Of a DNA stretch of 38,667 nt, positions 8,031 to 16,231 are shown piece after piece. The translations under genes and the position numbers were made by a program. The notes under the pieces were generated by a model. The model did not search any database. It was given only the letters and a program-made list of their open reading frames with translations, and had not been told where the DNA came from. This DNA is from Pelagibacteraceae bacterium (GTDB lineage Bacteria; Pseudomonadota; Alphaproteobacteria; HIMB59; GCA-002718135), in the NCBI GenBank assembly GCA_018657885.1, contig JABHWG010000058.1, positions 1 through 38,667 of the forward strand. Reading direction: 5' to 3'. The first letter of the stretch is position 1; every line of letters begins with the position of its first letter.

Positions 8031-10070
8031 CTAATTTTTAAAATAATGTATTAATGCATCAGCGGCAAATACACCTTTTCCTTTTTCACATATTATTAAT
8101 GGATTTATATCAACTTCTGAAATATTATTTGAATTTTTTTCAGCAAAATTTGCTAATTTTAATATAATATTTATTAAAGAGTCTACATCGCCTCCTTTTT
8201 TTCCTCTAAAACCAAATAATATTTTACTAAATTTTAGTTTTTTTATCTCTTCTAATATTATTTTTTTATTTAAAGGTAAAAGGAGTGTAGTTATTTCATT
8301 AAATAATTCTGTATATATGCCTCCTGCTCCTATAATTAATGTAGGCCCAAACTGACTATCATTCTTTATTCCGATTATTATTTCAAAAACTTTATCCGTT
8401 ATCATTTTTTCAATAAGTATCTTATTTTTAAATTTATTTGTTTTTTTCTTTAATTCTTTTTCACTATTTATATTTGTGACTACACCATCAATCTCAGTTT
8501 TATGAAAAATCGTATTTGAATTTATTTTTGCAACTAAAGGAAATCCAATTTTTTTATAATCACTCAAAATATCATTCTTATTTGTAATTAAAGATTTTGG
8601 TATCGGTATTTTATATTTTTTTAAGATTAATTTTGATTCATATTCTGAAAAGATCATTGTTTTCGTTTCATGATTATTTATTTTTTGTGAAATTTTTATA
8701 TCAAAACAATTTCTCCATGCCTTAGCTATCTTAATTGAATTGCTTATTGCTATTAAGCTTTCTGACATACCCTGAAGAGGTACAATTCCTGATTTAAAGC
8801 ATCTTTCTCTTAAATATTTTGGAAGAGTATCTGAAAGTGAAGAAATGATTACCCCATTCTTTTTTATTTTTGATGATTTGATAAACTTATTAACTATAGC
8901 ATCCCATTCTTCAGTGTCACAATCTTCTATATTTGGAAAATCTAACATTAATGCATTTAATCCAAAATTTGTTTTAAACATTAATTTAAATGTTTTTTCT
9001 AATTCACTAGGATCATTCCAATTGTATGTTTGTAAATCAAAAGGGTTTGAAATTATAACACTTGGATGGTTAACTTTTTTTAAATTTTTTCTAATTTTTG
9101 GAGTTATTTTACCAAAGTTTAATGATAATTTTTCAGCCACGTCTCCTATCATAGCCATATCACCACCAGAAGGTCCCATGATTGCAATTTTGTCATTATT
9201 TATCGCTCCATGAGTATGAAATAATTTTAAACTCTCACATAATTCACCTAAAGTATTGCATCTCGCCACACCCATTCTATTAAATATAGAATCATAAATA
9301 TCTTCTTTTCCACTAAGTGCTCCAGTATGTGTTAAAATTGTTTTAGAAGCGATTTTAGACCTACCTACTTTTACTATTGCTATAGGTATTTTTTTAACTC
9401 TAGATTTTTTAAAAACTTTTATTAATTTTTCTGCGTCAGTAAAACTTTCTGCATATATTCCAATAGCAGTTACTCTACTATCATCTAGAGCATAATTAAT
9501 TGTATCCTCTATAGTTATTTGTGCCTGATTACCTAAGGAAAGTATATATCCAATTGGCAAAGATCTATTATTAAAACTGATTGTATTACCTATAGTTCCA
9601 CTTTGACATATAATAGCAACACCCTTGTTTGTAGGTTTGCCTGCTACTTGATCAGACCAAACAGATACTCTATCTAAATAATTTATAAATCCGTAACAAT
9701 TAGGTCCAAGAAAGGGCATCTTACCAGCGTTGATTATTAATTGTTTGGTCTTTTCACTTCCTTTTTTAGAATTTAGTTCAGAAAATCTAGAAGCTAAACA
9801 AACAGTACCACCAACACCTATATCAGAAATATCTTTAATTAATTTTATAGTTAAATCACTAGATACCGCTAGATAAACACAATCTGGCACTTCAGGAAGG
9901 TCTTTGATGCTTTTGTAATATTTTTTTTTATTTGAACTTTTTCTTGATGGATTAATATGCCAAACTTTACCATTAAAACCAATAGTCTTATTTCCCTCAA
10001 AAACAAAGTCAGCCCAATAGCCGCCAATTATTGCGAGACTTTTTGGTCTAAAAAGTTTTTTTAGATTCAA
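8031..10070 (-). CDS. NDP-forming acyl-CoA synthetase (acetate-CoA ligase family)
   Basis: A 679-residue fused alpha-beta protein of the ADP-forming acetyl-CoA synthetase family. The N-terminal CoA-binding domain starts LFRPKSLAIIGG and includes GPNCYGF. A succinyl-CoA-ligase-like domain has ICQSGTIG and the phosphohistidine motif THTGALSG with H248. A C-terminal ATP-grasp domain begins near SEYESKLILKKYKIPIPKS and ends with VDINPLIIC. Such enzymes make acyl-CoA from acid, CoA and ATP, releasing ADP and phosphate. Lying between an acyl-CoA dehydrogenase (3-base gap) and caiD (0-base gap), it probably activates the betaine substrate, replacing the AMP-forming CaiC or the CoA transferase CaiB. 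That substrate assignment is inference. Confidence 0.82.
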   Translation of the reverse strand: MNLKKLFRPKSLAIIGGYWADFVFEGNKTIGFNGKVWHINPSRKSSNKKKYYKSIKDLPEVPDCVYLAVSSDLTIKLIKDISDIGVGGTVCLASRFSELNSKKGSEKTKQLIINAGKMPFLGPNCYGFINYLDRVSVWSDQVAGKPTNKGVAIICQSGTIGNTISFNNRSLPIGYILSLGNQAQITIEDTINYALDDSRVTAIGIYAESFTDAEKLIKVFKKSRVKKIPIAIVKVGRSKIASKTILTHTGALSGKEDIYDSIFNRMGVARCNTLGELCESLKLFHTHGAINNDKIAIMGPSGGDMAMIGDVAEKLSLNFGKITPKIRKNLKKVNHPSVIISNPFDLQTYNWNDPSELEKTFKLMFKTNFGLNALMLDFPNIEDCDTEEWDAIVNKFIKSSKIKKNGVIISSLSDTLPKYLRERCFKSGIVPLQGMSESLIAISNSIKIAKAWRNCFDIKISQKINNHETKTMIFSEYESKLILKKYKIPIPKSLITNKNDILSDYKKIGFPLVAKINSNTIFHKTEIDGVVTNINSEKELKKKTNKFKNKILIEKMITDKVFEIIIGIKNDSQFGPTLIIGAGGIYTELFNEITTLLLPLNKKIILEEIKKLKFSKILFGFRGKKGGDVDSLINIILKLANFAEKNSNNISEVDINPLIICEKGKGVFAADALIHYFKN

Positions 10071-10073
10071 AGA

Positions 10074-11225
10074 TTATGCTCCAAGTGGTCTTAAAAGTGA
10101 ACGTGAAATAATATGTCTTTGAATTTCACTTGTGCCTTCCCAAATTCTTTCTATTCTTGCATCTCTCCATATTCTTTCAAGAGGTATATCTGACATTAAG
10201 CCCATACCACCACAAATTTGAATAGCTTCATCAGAAACTTTTCCAAGCATTTCTGTACAGAATAATTTTGTCATTGCTGCATCTTGAGAGGAGAGGGTTC
10301 TCTGATCAATTTTCCACGCTGATTCAAGAAGCATTAAGTTTGCTGCTCTTATATTTGTTGCCATATCTGCTAACTTAAATGAAACTCCTTGAAATTTACC
10401 AATTACTTTTCCAAATTGTTTTCTATTAGCGGACCAATCAAGAGCAATATCAAATGCTCGCTCAGCTCTTGAAACAGAAGTTGCCGCAACTGTTAATCGA
10501 GTTGCTTCTAACCAAACATTCATCAATTCAAAACCTTTATCTTTTTCGCCTAAAATATTTTTTGCGGGGATTCTACAATCATTAAAATGTATAATGTTAT
10601 TTACATACCCTCTATGGGAAACACAGTCATAGCCCTTCGCAACTTCAACACCTTTTTGATGGAGATCAACTAAAAAACAAGATAATAAATTTCTTCCTTG
10701 TTCACCTGTTCCAGTTGAGGCAAATAAAACAACAAAATCAGAAATGTGTGCGTTTGAAATAAAATGTTTTGTTCCATTAATAACCCAATCATCACCATCT
10801 TTTTTTGCATTAGTTTTCATTCCTCTAAGATCAGATCCTGCTTCAGGTTCTGTCATTGCAATACAGTCTTTTCTTTCACCTGTTATTGTTGGTTTTAAAT
10901 ATTCATCTATTAGTTCATCTTTACAAGCCATTAAAATATTTTGAGGTCTCCATGCTATTTCCGCTAAAGCTAAAGATGCAAAACCTAATTCTTTTTCAAC
11001 CAGTGTTAAATCAAACGCATTTAATCCGCCACCACCAAAATCTGTTGGCATGTTACAAGAATATAAACCTACTTCGATACTTTTCTTTTTAATTTCGTTG
11101 TAAAGTTCTTTTGGTAATTCATTTGTCTTTTCAAGATGTTCCTCGTGTTGAAGAAGTTCATTTTTAACAAATGATTTAGTTGTTTCAATGAGTAATGTTT
11201 GTTCTTCTGATAAATTAAAATCCAT
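10074..11225 (-). CDS. Acyl-CoA dehydrogenase, candidate gamma-butyrobetainyl-CoA dehydrogenase
   Basis: FAD-dependent acyl-CoA dehydrogenase of 383 residues with the usual three-part fold. Visible are AMTEPEAGSDLRG (FAD and substrate loop), the middle-domain GTKHFISNA, RKQFGKVIGKFQGVSFKLADM, and the catalytic base E363 in RIWEGTSEIQR. In its operon, 3 bases upstream of an acyl-CoA synthetase and two genes upstream of caiD, it most simply oxidises a saturated betainyl-acyl-CoA such as gamma-butyrobetainyl-CoA to the 2,3-enoyl form that CaiD hydrates. Overall sequence is of the general ACAD type rather than clearly CaiA. It needs an electron-transfer flavoprotein, which is not in the window. 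A second ACAD lies at 16224 under the divergent promoter. Confidence 0.85.
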   Translation of the reverse strand: MDFNLSEEQTLLIETTKSFVKNELLQHEEHLEKTNELPKELYNEIKKKSIEVGLYSCNMPTDFGGGGLNAFDLTLVEKELGFASLALAEIAWRPQNILMACKDELIDEYLKPTITGERKDCIAMTEPEAGSDLRGMKTNAKKDGDDWVINGTKHFISNAHISDFVVLFASTGTGEQGRNLLSCFLVDLHQKGVEVAKGYDCVSHRGYVNNIIHFNDCRIPAKNILGEKDKGFELMNVWLEATRLTVAATSVSRAERAFDIALDWSANRKQFGKVIGKFQGVSFKLADMATNIRAANLMLLESAWKIDQRTLSSQDAAMTKLFCTEMLGKVSDEAIQICGGMGLMSDIPLERIWRDARIERIWEGTSEIQRHIISRSLLRPLGA

Positions 11226-11229
11226 AATT

Positions 11230-12417
11230 TTATATATATGCTGGTATAGCGTTTTTCCTGTTATTATTAAAAAATTGTTTTTTTACTACTTCGCATTCAG
11301 CCCAAATCTTTTTATATTCAAGTTCTTCTGGGTGATAAATTTCTGCATACACTTTAGATCCTAACTTCATATGATTACTGTCTACATATCCCATAGCAAT
11401 ATTTGACTTTAGTGTTGGCGACCATATAGCTGCAGTAACGATTCCAATTTCTTTTTTATTGCTATCATACAGTACTGAACCATTTGCAGGTTTATCACCT
11501 TGAATATCTAAACCTACAAGTTTTTTATTTAATTTAGAGTTTTTTATTTTTTTTAAAGCTTTTTTTCCTGTGAAATAATTTTTTTCCAAATTTACTAACC
11601 AACTAAGACCTAACTCATATGGATTTTTCATTCTATTTGTTCTTAATGCTTGTTCAGCTGACATGAAATCCGCATTTGGCTGTATAAAACCAGCTTCAAT
11701 TCTTACCATATCAAGGGAATTCATACCTGCTGGTAATACTTTATAATCTCTATTAAATTTAAATAATGAGTCCCATACATTGAGAGCATCAGCAGGGTTA
11801 CACCAAATTTCATAACCTAGATCTCCAGAGAATCCAGTTCTAGAAATTAATACATCTGATTTATTTATTTTATAGTTCCCAAATTTAAATGGTTGTAAAT
11901 TTTCAATATCAGTTACTTTTAGTAAATTTAATATTTTACATGATAAAGGGCCTTGAAAAGCTAAAGCAGCAATTGTTTCAGTTATATCTTGAATTTTAAC
12001 ATTAAATCCAGTTGCAGTATCTGTAAACCAATTAAGATTTCTTTCTGCACACATAATTTTTAGATGATCTTCTTTCAAACAAAAAACAGTACCATCATCA
12101 ATAACATTACCGTCTTCATTACACCAAATGATATACATAATTTGATTAGGTTGAATTTTGGATACATCTCTTGTTACTAGCTTGTTTACAAACTCACGAG
12201 CTTGAACTCCTTTTATGTCATATTTATGCATTGGAGTAATATCAATAACGCCTGCTGTATTACGCATTGAGGTGTATTCTAATTCAGTACTGGAATACTC
12301 TTTAGCTATTTTATAACCAGCCCAACGATACCAATCATTATTGTAACAAGCTTCTAAAGTTCTTTCATGAAATGGTGTTTCTAAAAGAGGTTTTTTATAT
12401 GATAAATTTTTATTCAT
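11230..12417 (-). CDS. GcvT-family folate-dependent methyl/methylene transferase
   Basis: A 395-residue GcvT-fold protein. The N-terminal folate-binding domain shows YTSMRNTAGVIDITPMHKY, LVTRDVSKI, ALAFQGPLS and SRTGFSGDLGYEIWC. AGMNSLDMVRIEAGF and NPYELGLSWLV follow, and then a C-terminal GCV_T_C-like barrel. Family members include glycine cleavage T protein, the folate domain of dimethylglycine and sarcosine dehydrogenases, DMSP demethylase DmdA and aryl-methyl-ether demethylases. No glycine cleavage H or P genes are near, so a catabolic demethylase or one-carbon acceptor is likely. It shares TAATG with the preceding FAD oxidoreductase gene, so the two are translationally coupled. I infer that it captures the one-carbon unit released by the FAD enzymes as methylene- or methyl-tetrahydrofolate. 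Confidence 0.8.
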   Translation of the reverse strand: MNKNLSYKKPLLETPFHERTLEACYNNDWYRWAGYKIAKEYSSTELEYTSMRNTAGVIDITPMHKYDIKGVQAREFVNKLVTRDVSKIQPNQIMYIIWCNEDGNVIDDGTVFCLKEDHLKIMCAERNLNWFTDTATGFNVKIQDITETIAALAFQGPLSCKILNLLKVTDIENLQPFKFGNYKINKSDVLISRTGFSGDLGYEIWCNPADALNVWDSLFKFNRDYKVLPAGMNSLDMVRIEAGFIQPNADFMSAEQALRTNRMKNPYELGLSWLVNLEKNYFTGKKALKKIKNSKLNKKLVGLDIQGDKPANGSVLYDSNKKEIGIVTAAIWSPTLKSNIAMGYVDSNHMKLGSKVYAEIYHPEELEYKKIWAECEVVKKQFFNNNRKNAIPAYI

Positions 12418-13883
12418 TATTTTTTCAAAAGTTGTTTAGAGGCATTAATAGCATTTATTCCAGTTATCCCTCCACCTGGATGAGTTCCTGCCCCACAAAT
12501 GTATAAACCATTAATAGGAGTTTCATATTGAGCTGATCCATAAAATGGTCTTATTATCAGTAATTGATCTATTTCCATATCTCCATGATGCCAATGTCCA
12601 CCTGAAGTATTATATTTCTTTTCCATTTCATTAGGTGTGTCAATTTCAAACTTAATAAGCTCATTATTATCAATGAAATTATTTAATATTAATTGAATAT
12701 TAGATTCAATTTCTTTTTTATCATGTGATCCATTTTTTAGATAAGGGATATAATACAAATTAGCTGAAATGTTTTTATTATCTATATAGAACTCTAAACA
12801 TGGTTTTTTTGAATAATTATTGTACTTATTATTATTAAATGCGTGCTCAATATACTTAATGTTGGGAGCATAGATAAATTTACTACCTATATATTTTTCG
12901 TCTAAATTTTTAATTTTAATAATATTTTTAAATTCTATTTTAACTTTTGCAACATTACCCTTGGATCTAAAATTTGTAACTCTTCTAATTAAGTCAGTAT
13001 CTAGCCTATCAGCTCCTATTAAATTTAAATATGTAGTCTTAGGATCAAGAGTAGAAATAATAGTTGAAGATTCAATTATATTTTGGTCATTCATTTCAAT
13101 ACCAGTCACTGTTTCATTATTGATTAACAATTTCTTAACTTCAGAAGACTTTAAAAATTCAACACCTCTATCATGGCAGCTTTGTTCAATTGAGCTAATT
13201 ATTTGCTCAGTATCTAAATTATTATTTCTAAATATTGATCCATTAATCGCATTTGAATAAAGTAAGGTTAATATGGAGCCAGGTGATCTTGGTCCAAGAT
13301 TAGAACCTAGCACAGCTTCGTTGCATAAAATCCCCATTAGATTATCATTGGTTAAGTTGTCCTCTAAGTCATCTGCTATATTTAAACCAATAACTCTTAA
13401 TAATTCTCTCATATTTTTTTTGCCAAGTTTTCTAACTTTCCAACCCATTGAAATTAGTTGCCATAAATCAGATTTATTCCCTGACTTAACTCTTGGTGGG
13501 GTATTAAACATGAATGAAGATAAGGTTTTAGCAAATAAGTTATATTTTTTAACAAGTTTTAGAAAACTATTCTGATCTTCTAAGCTGGCTTCACATTCAT
13601 TAAATTTTATGGAGTTATTTTCATCTATTTCTAAAACAGTATGGTTAAAGCTATCATTCAAACTAGTTACAAAAGTCCTTTTTTTCCTTGCGTTAATTTT
13701 TAAACCAAGTTGATCAATAACTTTTTTACTTAAGCTACTACTTGAATCAGCATATAGTGCTAATCCTCCTACCTTTTCATTTTTTTCAACTACTAAAACT
13801 TTTTTACCTGATTTTGATAGGTAAGAAGCTGCTGATAAACCATTTGGTCCAGCTCCAATAATAATGATATCAAAGTTTTTCAT
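12417..13883 (-). CDS. Phytoene-desaturase-like FAD oxidoreductase (second of pair)
   Basis: FAD oxidoreductase of the CrtI/PYROXD2-like amine-oxidase superfamily, 488 residues. The N-terminal dinucleotide motif is GAGPNGLSAASYLSKSGKKV with an acidic end VVEKN and GGLA. The middle has LGPRSPGSILTLLY, and the C-terminal FAD motif is GLYICGAGTHPGGGITGINA. No carotenoid genes are present, so a pigment role is unlikely. It shares its fold and end motifs with the upstream protein but is shorter and clearly diverged, so the pair could be a heterodimer or successive enzymes. Its ATG overlaps the upstream stop as ATGA, and its stop overlaps the GcvT-like start. Substrate unknown; a methylated amine or betaine is inferred from context. 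Confidence 0.78.
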   Translation of the reverse strand: MKNFDIIIIGAGPNGLSAASYLSKSGKKVLVVEKNEKVGGLALYADSSSSLSKKVIDQLGLKINARKKRTFVTSLNDSFNHTVLEIDENNSIKFNECEASLEDQNSFLKLVKKYNLFAKTLSSFMFNTPPRVKSGNKSDLWQLISMGWKVRKLGKKNMRELLRVIGLNIADDLEDNLTNDNLMGILCNEAVLGSNLGPRSPGSILTLLYSNAINGSIFRNNNLDTEQIISSIEQSCHDRGVEFLKSSEVKKLLINNETVTGIEMNDQNIIESSTIISTLDPKTTYLNLIGADRLDTDLIRRVTNFRSKGNVAKVKIEFKNIIKIKNLDEKYIGSKFIYAPNIKYIEHAFNNNKYNNYSKKPCLEFYIDNKNISANLYYIPYLKNGSHDKKEIESNIQLILNNFIDNNELIKFEIDTPNEMEKKYNTSGGHWHHGDMEIDQLLIIRPFYGSAQYETPINGLYICGAGTHPGGGITGINAINASKQLLKK

Positions 13884-15508
13884 ATATAGTGTGTGTTTAT
13901 TTGTTTTCTAAGATCTATTAGTATTTCTCTAGCTGCATTTGCTCCAGGCGCACCCATTACACCACCTCCAGGATGAGTACTTGATCCACACATATAAAGG
14001 TTTTTGATAGGTGTTTTATATTGAGCATACCCTGGTATAGGTCTGTTAAACATCAGTTGATCCATAGTTAATTCACCTTGAAAAATATTACCTTCCGTTA
14101 ATCCTACTTCTTGCTCTAATTCTTTTGGCGTTCTTATTTCAGCATGGTTAATAATATCATTAAAATTTGTTGAATAGCTTCCAATCCTATTCATAACATG
14201 CTCGCCAAATTCTAATTTTTTGTCTTCTGTCCATCCTCCATTAGCTAAGTTGTAAGGAACGTATTGTACAAATACAGACATATAATGTTTTCCTTGGGGA
14301 GCCATAGTGGGATCATTGATACTGGGAATACACATATCTACATAAGGTAAAGAGGACCACCTACAATCCTTCCAATCATCATATGCACCTTCCATCTCTT
14401 CAATGCTTTGTGTAATATGTAAGTCACCAGTTCCAGCTGGATCTCCTTCAGGAATACTTTTCCAAATTGGTAGATCGTCTAAAGCGATATTTAATTTTCC
14501 TGATGAACCTCTAATTTTAAAATTTTTAACTGCATTGTAAAAATCTTCAGGCAATTCTTTTTTTTCAACCACTTTAAGAAAAGTTCTTTTTACATCTAGA
14601 TTGGAAACAATTTTATTTGCGTAAATTTCATCTCCATTTTCTAAAACTATTCCATAACTTTTATTATTTTTAATTAAAATTTCAGTAACAGGGGAGCCAG
14701 CTTTTATCTCACCATCACTTGCTTTTAGTGAAGCTGCCATTGCTTTTGTAATAGATCCCATTCCACCTCTTGAGTATCCCCAAGCTCCAACTGTGCCATC
14801 AACCTCACCCATATAATGATGCAATAGGACATAAGCAGAGCCAGGAGAGTAGGGTCCTAATGCAGTGCCTATAATTGCAGAACCAGCAAGATGTGCTTTT
14901 ACAATATCAGATTCAAAATATTCCTCTAAATAATCCCGTACACTCATTGTCCAAAAACGAATGGTATCGTAAATCTCTTTTTCTCCTAAGCCTCCTAGTT
15001 CGTCCTTTGCTGCAAAAAATTTTGCAAAATCTAATAATCCCATTATATCTTTAGGTGCAAATGACGTAGGATCCGGAGGAGTCATTTTTAAGAGAGGTTT
15101 AATTATTTTACATTGCCTCATAACATCTTTACCAAACCTATCATAAGCTTCTGCATCTTTTTTTGAAAATTGAGCAATTGAACGGTAAGTTAAGTCATGG
15201 TCATTATAATGAGCGTAGTATCTTCCATCATCAAGCATTGACGCGCTTCCTTCATAAGGAATAATTTGAAGTCCATATTTTGATAATTCAAGATCTCTAA
15301 AAATCTCGGGACGTAATAAGCTGCATACATACGAGCAATTGGAATATGTCCATCCAGGATGTATTTCACGACTGACAGCTGCTCCACCGACATAGCTTTG
15401 TTTTTCTATAACTACTACTTTTAGGCCAGCTTTTGCCAAATAACACGCTGTGGTTAGCCCATTATGACCACCACCAATTATCGCTACGTCATAAATTGAT
15501 TTTGACAT
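13880..15508 (-). CDS. Phytoene-desaturase-like FAD oxidoreductase (first of pair)
   Basis: First gene of the six-gene minus-strand unit, 542 residues. The N-terminal FAD motif is GGGHNGLTTACYLAKAGLKV followed by VVIEKQSYVGGAAVSRE. Internal landmarks are ALGPYSPGSAYVLLHHYMG and YSRGGMGSI, and the C-terminal motif is LYMCGSSTHPGGGVMGAPG. This is the PYROXD2-like branch of the phytoene-desaturase family, whose bacterial members mostly lack a known substrate. No signal peptide is seen, so it should be cytoplasmic. The ATG at 15508 lies 8 bases after a TATAAG -10-like element and 20 bases from the operator palindrome, with no clear Shine-Dalgarno. Coupling to a folate enzyme and acyl-CoA genes suggests oxidation of an N-methylated or betaine compound, by inference. 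Confidence 0.8.
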   Translation of the reverse strand: MSKSIYDVAIIGGGHNGLTTACYLAKAGLKVVVIEKQSYVGGAAVSREIHPGWTYSNCSYVCSLLRPEIFRDLELSKYGLQIIPYEGSASMLDDGRYYAHYNDHDLTYRSIAQFSKKDAEAYDRFGKDVMRQCKIIKPLLKMTPPDPTSFAPKDIMGLLDFAKFFAAKDELGGLGEKEIYDTIRFWTMSVRDYLEEYFESDIVKAHLAGSAIIGTALGPYSPGSAYVLLHHYMGEVDGTVGAWGYSRGGMGSITKAMAASLKASDGEIKAGSPVTEILIKNNKSYGIVLENGDEIYANKIVSNLDVKRTFLKVVEKKELPEDFYNAVKNFKIRGSSGKLNIALDDLPIWKSIPEGDPAGTGDLHITQSIEEMEGAYDDWKDCRWSSLPYVDMCIPSINDPTMAPQGKHYMSVFVQYVPYNLANGGWTEDKKLEFGEHVMNRIGSYSTNFNDIINHAEIRTPKELEQEVGLTEGNIFQGELTMDQLMFNRPIPGYAQYKTPIKNLYMCGSSTHPGGGVMGAPGANAAREILIDLRKQINTHYI

Positions 15509-15571
15509 TTTATTTTCTTATATTTCTTTGAATGACCATTCAACCAAATTTCTTGTAAAATCAATAAATTT
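15509..15571. promoter_or_regulatory. Divergent promoter region with TetR operator palindrome
   Basis: This gap separates the minus-strand FAD/GcvT/CaiD unit from the plus-strand TetR/transporter unit. It contains the perfect palindrome TTGAATGACCATTCAA at 15528-15543 (7-base arms, 2-base spacer). On the minus strand TTGAAT (15543-15538) is followed by TATAAG (15522-15517), a 15-base spacer, or by TAAGAA at 17 bases. On the plus strand TAAAAT (15556-15561) is a -10 candidate but no good -35 is seen. Placement beside the tetR gene is typical of autoregulation. This is the most symmetric of the three sites. Confidence 0.75.
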
Positions 15572-16231
15572 ATGAAAAAATATTCTTTTTTTGAATATAA
15601 AATGAATAATAGAAATCAGAGATTAGCAAATAAGAAAAATAGTAATTTAAAACTTATTTCTTCAACAATTAAAAATTTATCAAAAAAAGGTATTAATGAG
15701 TTAACAATGCATGATGTATCAAGCGGAGCAGGGTTATCTCAAGGTATTGTTAATTTTCATTTTAAAAGTAAAGAAATCCTATTAATTGAGACGTTAAAAT
15801 TTATATCAAATGAATATTTAAAATCATTTGATAAATATATTAAAAAATCAGGTAATGATCCAATTATGAAACTAGTAAATATGATTAATAATGATTTTAG
15901 CTCAAAGATTTGCTCACCTGAAAAAATTTCTGTTTGGTTTACTTTTTTAAGTGAAACAAAATTTAAACCTGCTTACCGTCAAATATGTAGAGAAAGAGAT
16001 CTATATTATCAAAATGTTACAGAAGATATATTTGATGAATTAATTAAAATTGAAAAAAACAAATTGTCTAAAAAAAACTTAGCTATTGCTTTCCATGCTT
16101 TAATTATGGGACTATGGCTTAATCAATTAGATGAGCCAATGAAGTACAACAGAAGAGATTCAAAAAAAATTTGTTTAGATTATCTAAAATCACATTTTCC
16201 AAAACAATTTAAAGAAATAAAAAATGTATAG
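15572..16231 (+). CDS. TetR-family regulator, BetI-like
   Basis: TetR-type repressor of 219 residues. The helix-turn-helix is visible as ELTMHDVSSGAGLSQGIV followed by NFHFKSKEILLIE (about 43-72). The ligand-binding half has VWFTFLSETKFKPAYRQI and AIAFHALIMGLWL, which resemble the C-terminal domain of BetI, the choline-responsive repressor. No bet genes are in the window, so the ligand may differ, for instance a betaine or a betaine-CoA. The ATG at 15602 (residue 11) is an equally plausible start; neither start has a ribosome-binding site. It is first in an operon with an acyl-CoA dehydrogenase and ABC transporter genes, and overlaps the next gene by 8 bases. Likely target sites are the palindromes at 15528, 7219 and 26527. 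Confidence 0.85.
   Translation: MKKYSFFEYKMNNRNQRLANKKNSNLKLISSTIKNLSKKGINELTMHDVSSGAGLSQGIVNFHFKSKEILLIETLKFISNEYLKSFDKYIKKSGNDPIMKLVNMINNDFSSKICSPEKISVWFTFLSETKFKPAYRQICRERDLYYQNVTEDIFDELIKIEKNKLSKKNLAIAFHALIMGLWLNQLDEPMKYNRRDSKKICLDYLKSHFPKQFKEIKNV

Noticed and set aside
11230-12417. DMSP demethylase (DmdA) call for the GcvT-like protein
   Set aside because: Only general GcvT features are visible, there are no DMSP genes (dmdB, dmdC, dmdD) nearby, and the operon points to nitrogen compounds.
12690-12710. Inverted repeat TTGAAT...ATTCAA inside the second FAD oxidoreductase gene
   Set aside because: Arms are only 6 bases with a 5-base spacer, unlike the 2-base spacer of the three operators, and it lies inside coding sequence; best taken as chance in AT-rich DNA.
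12417-15508. Carotenoid desaturase function for the two FAD oxidoreductases
   Set aside because: No phytoene synthase, cyclase or other pigment gene is present, and the genes are embedded in acyl-CoA and folate functions under an amine-type regulator.
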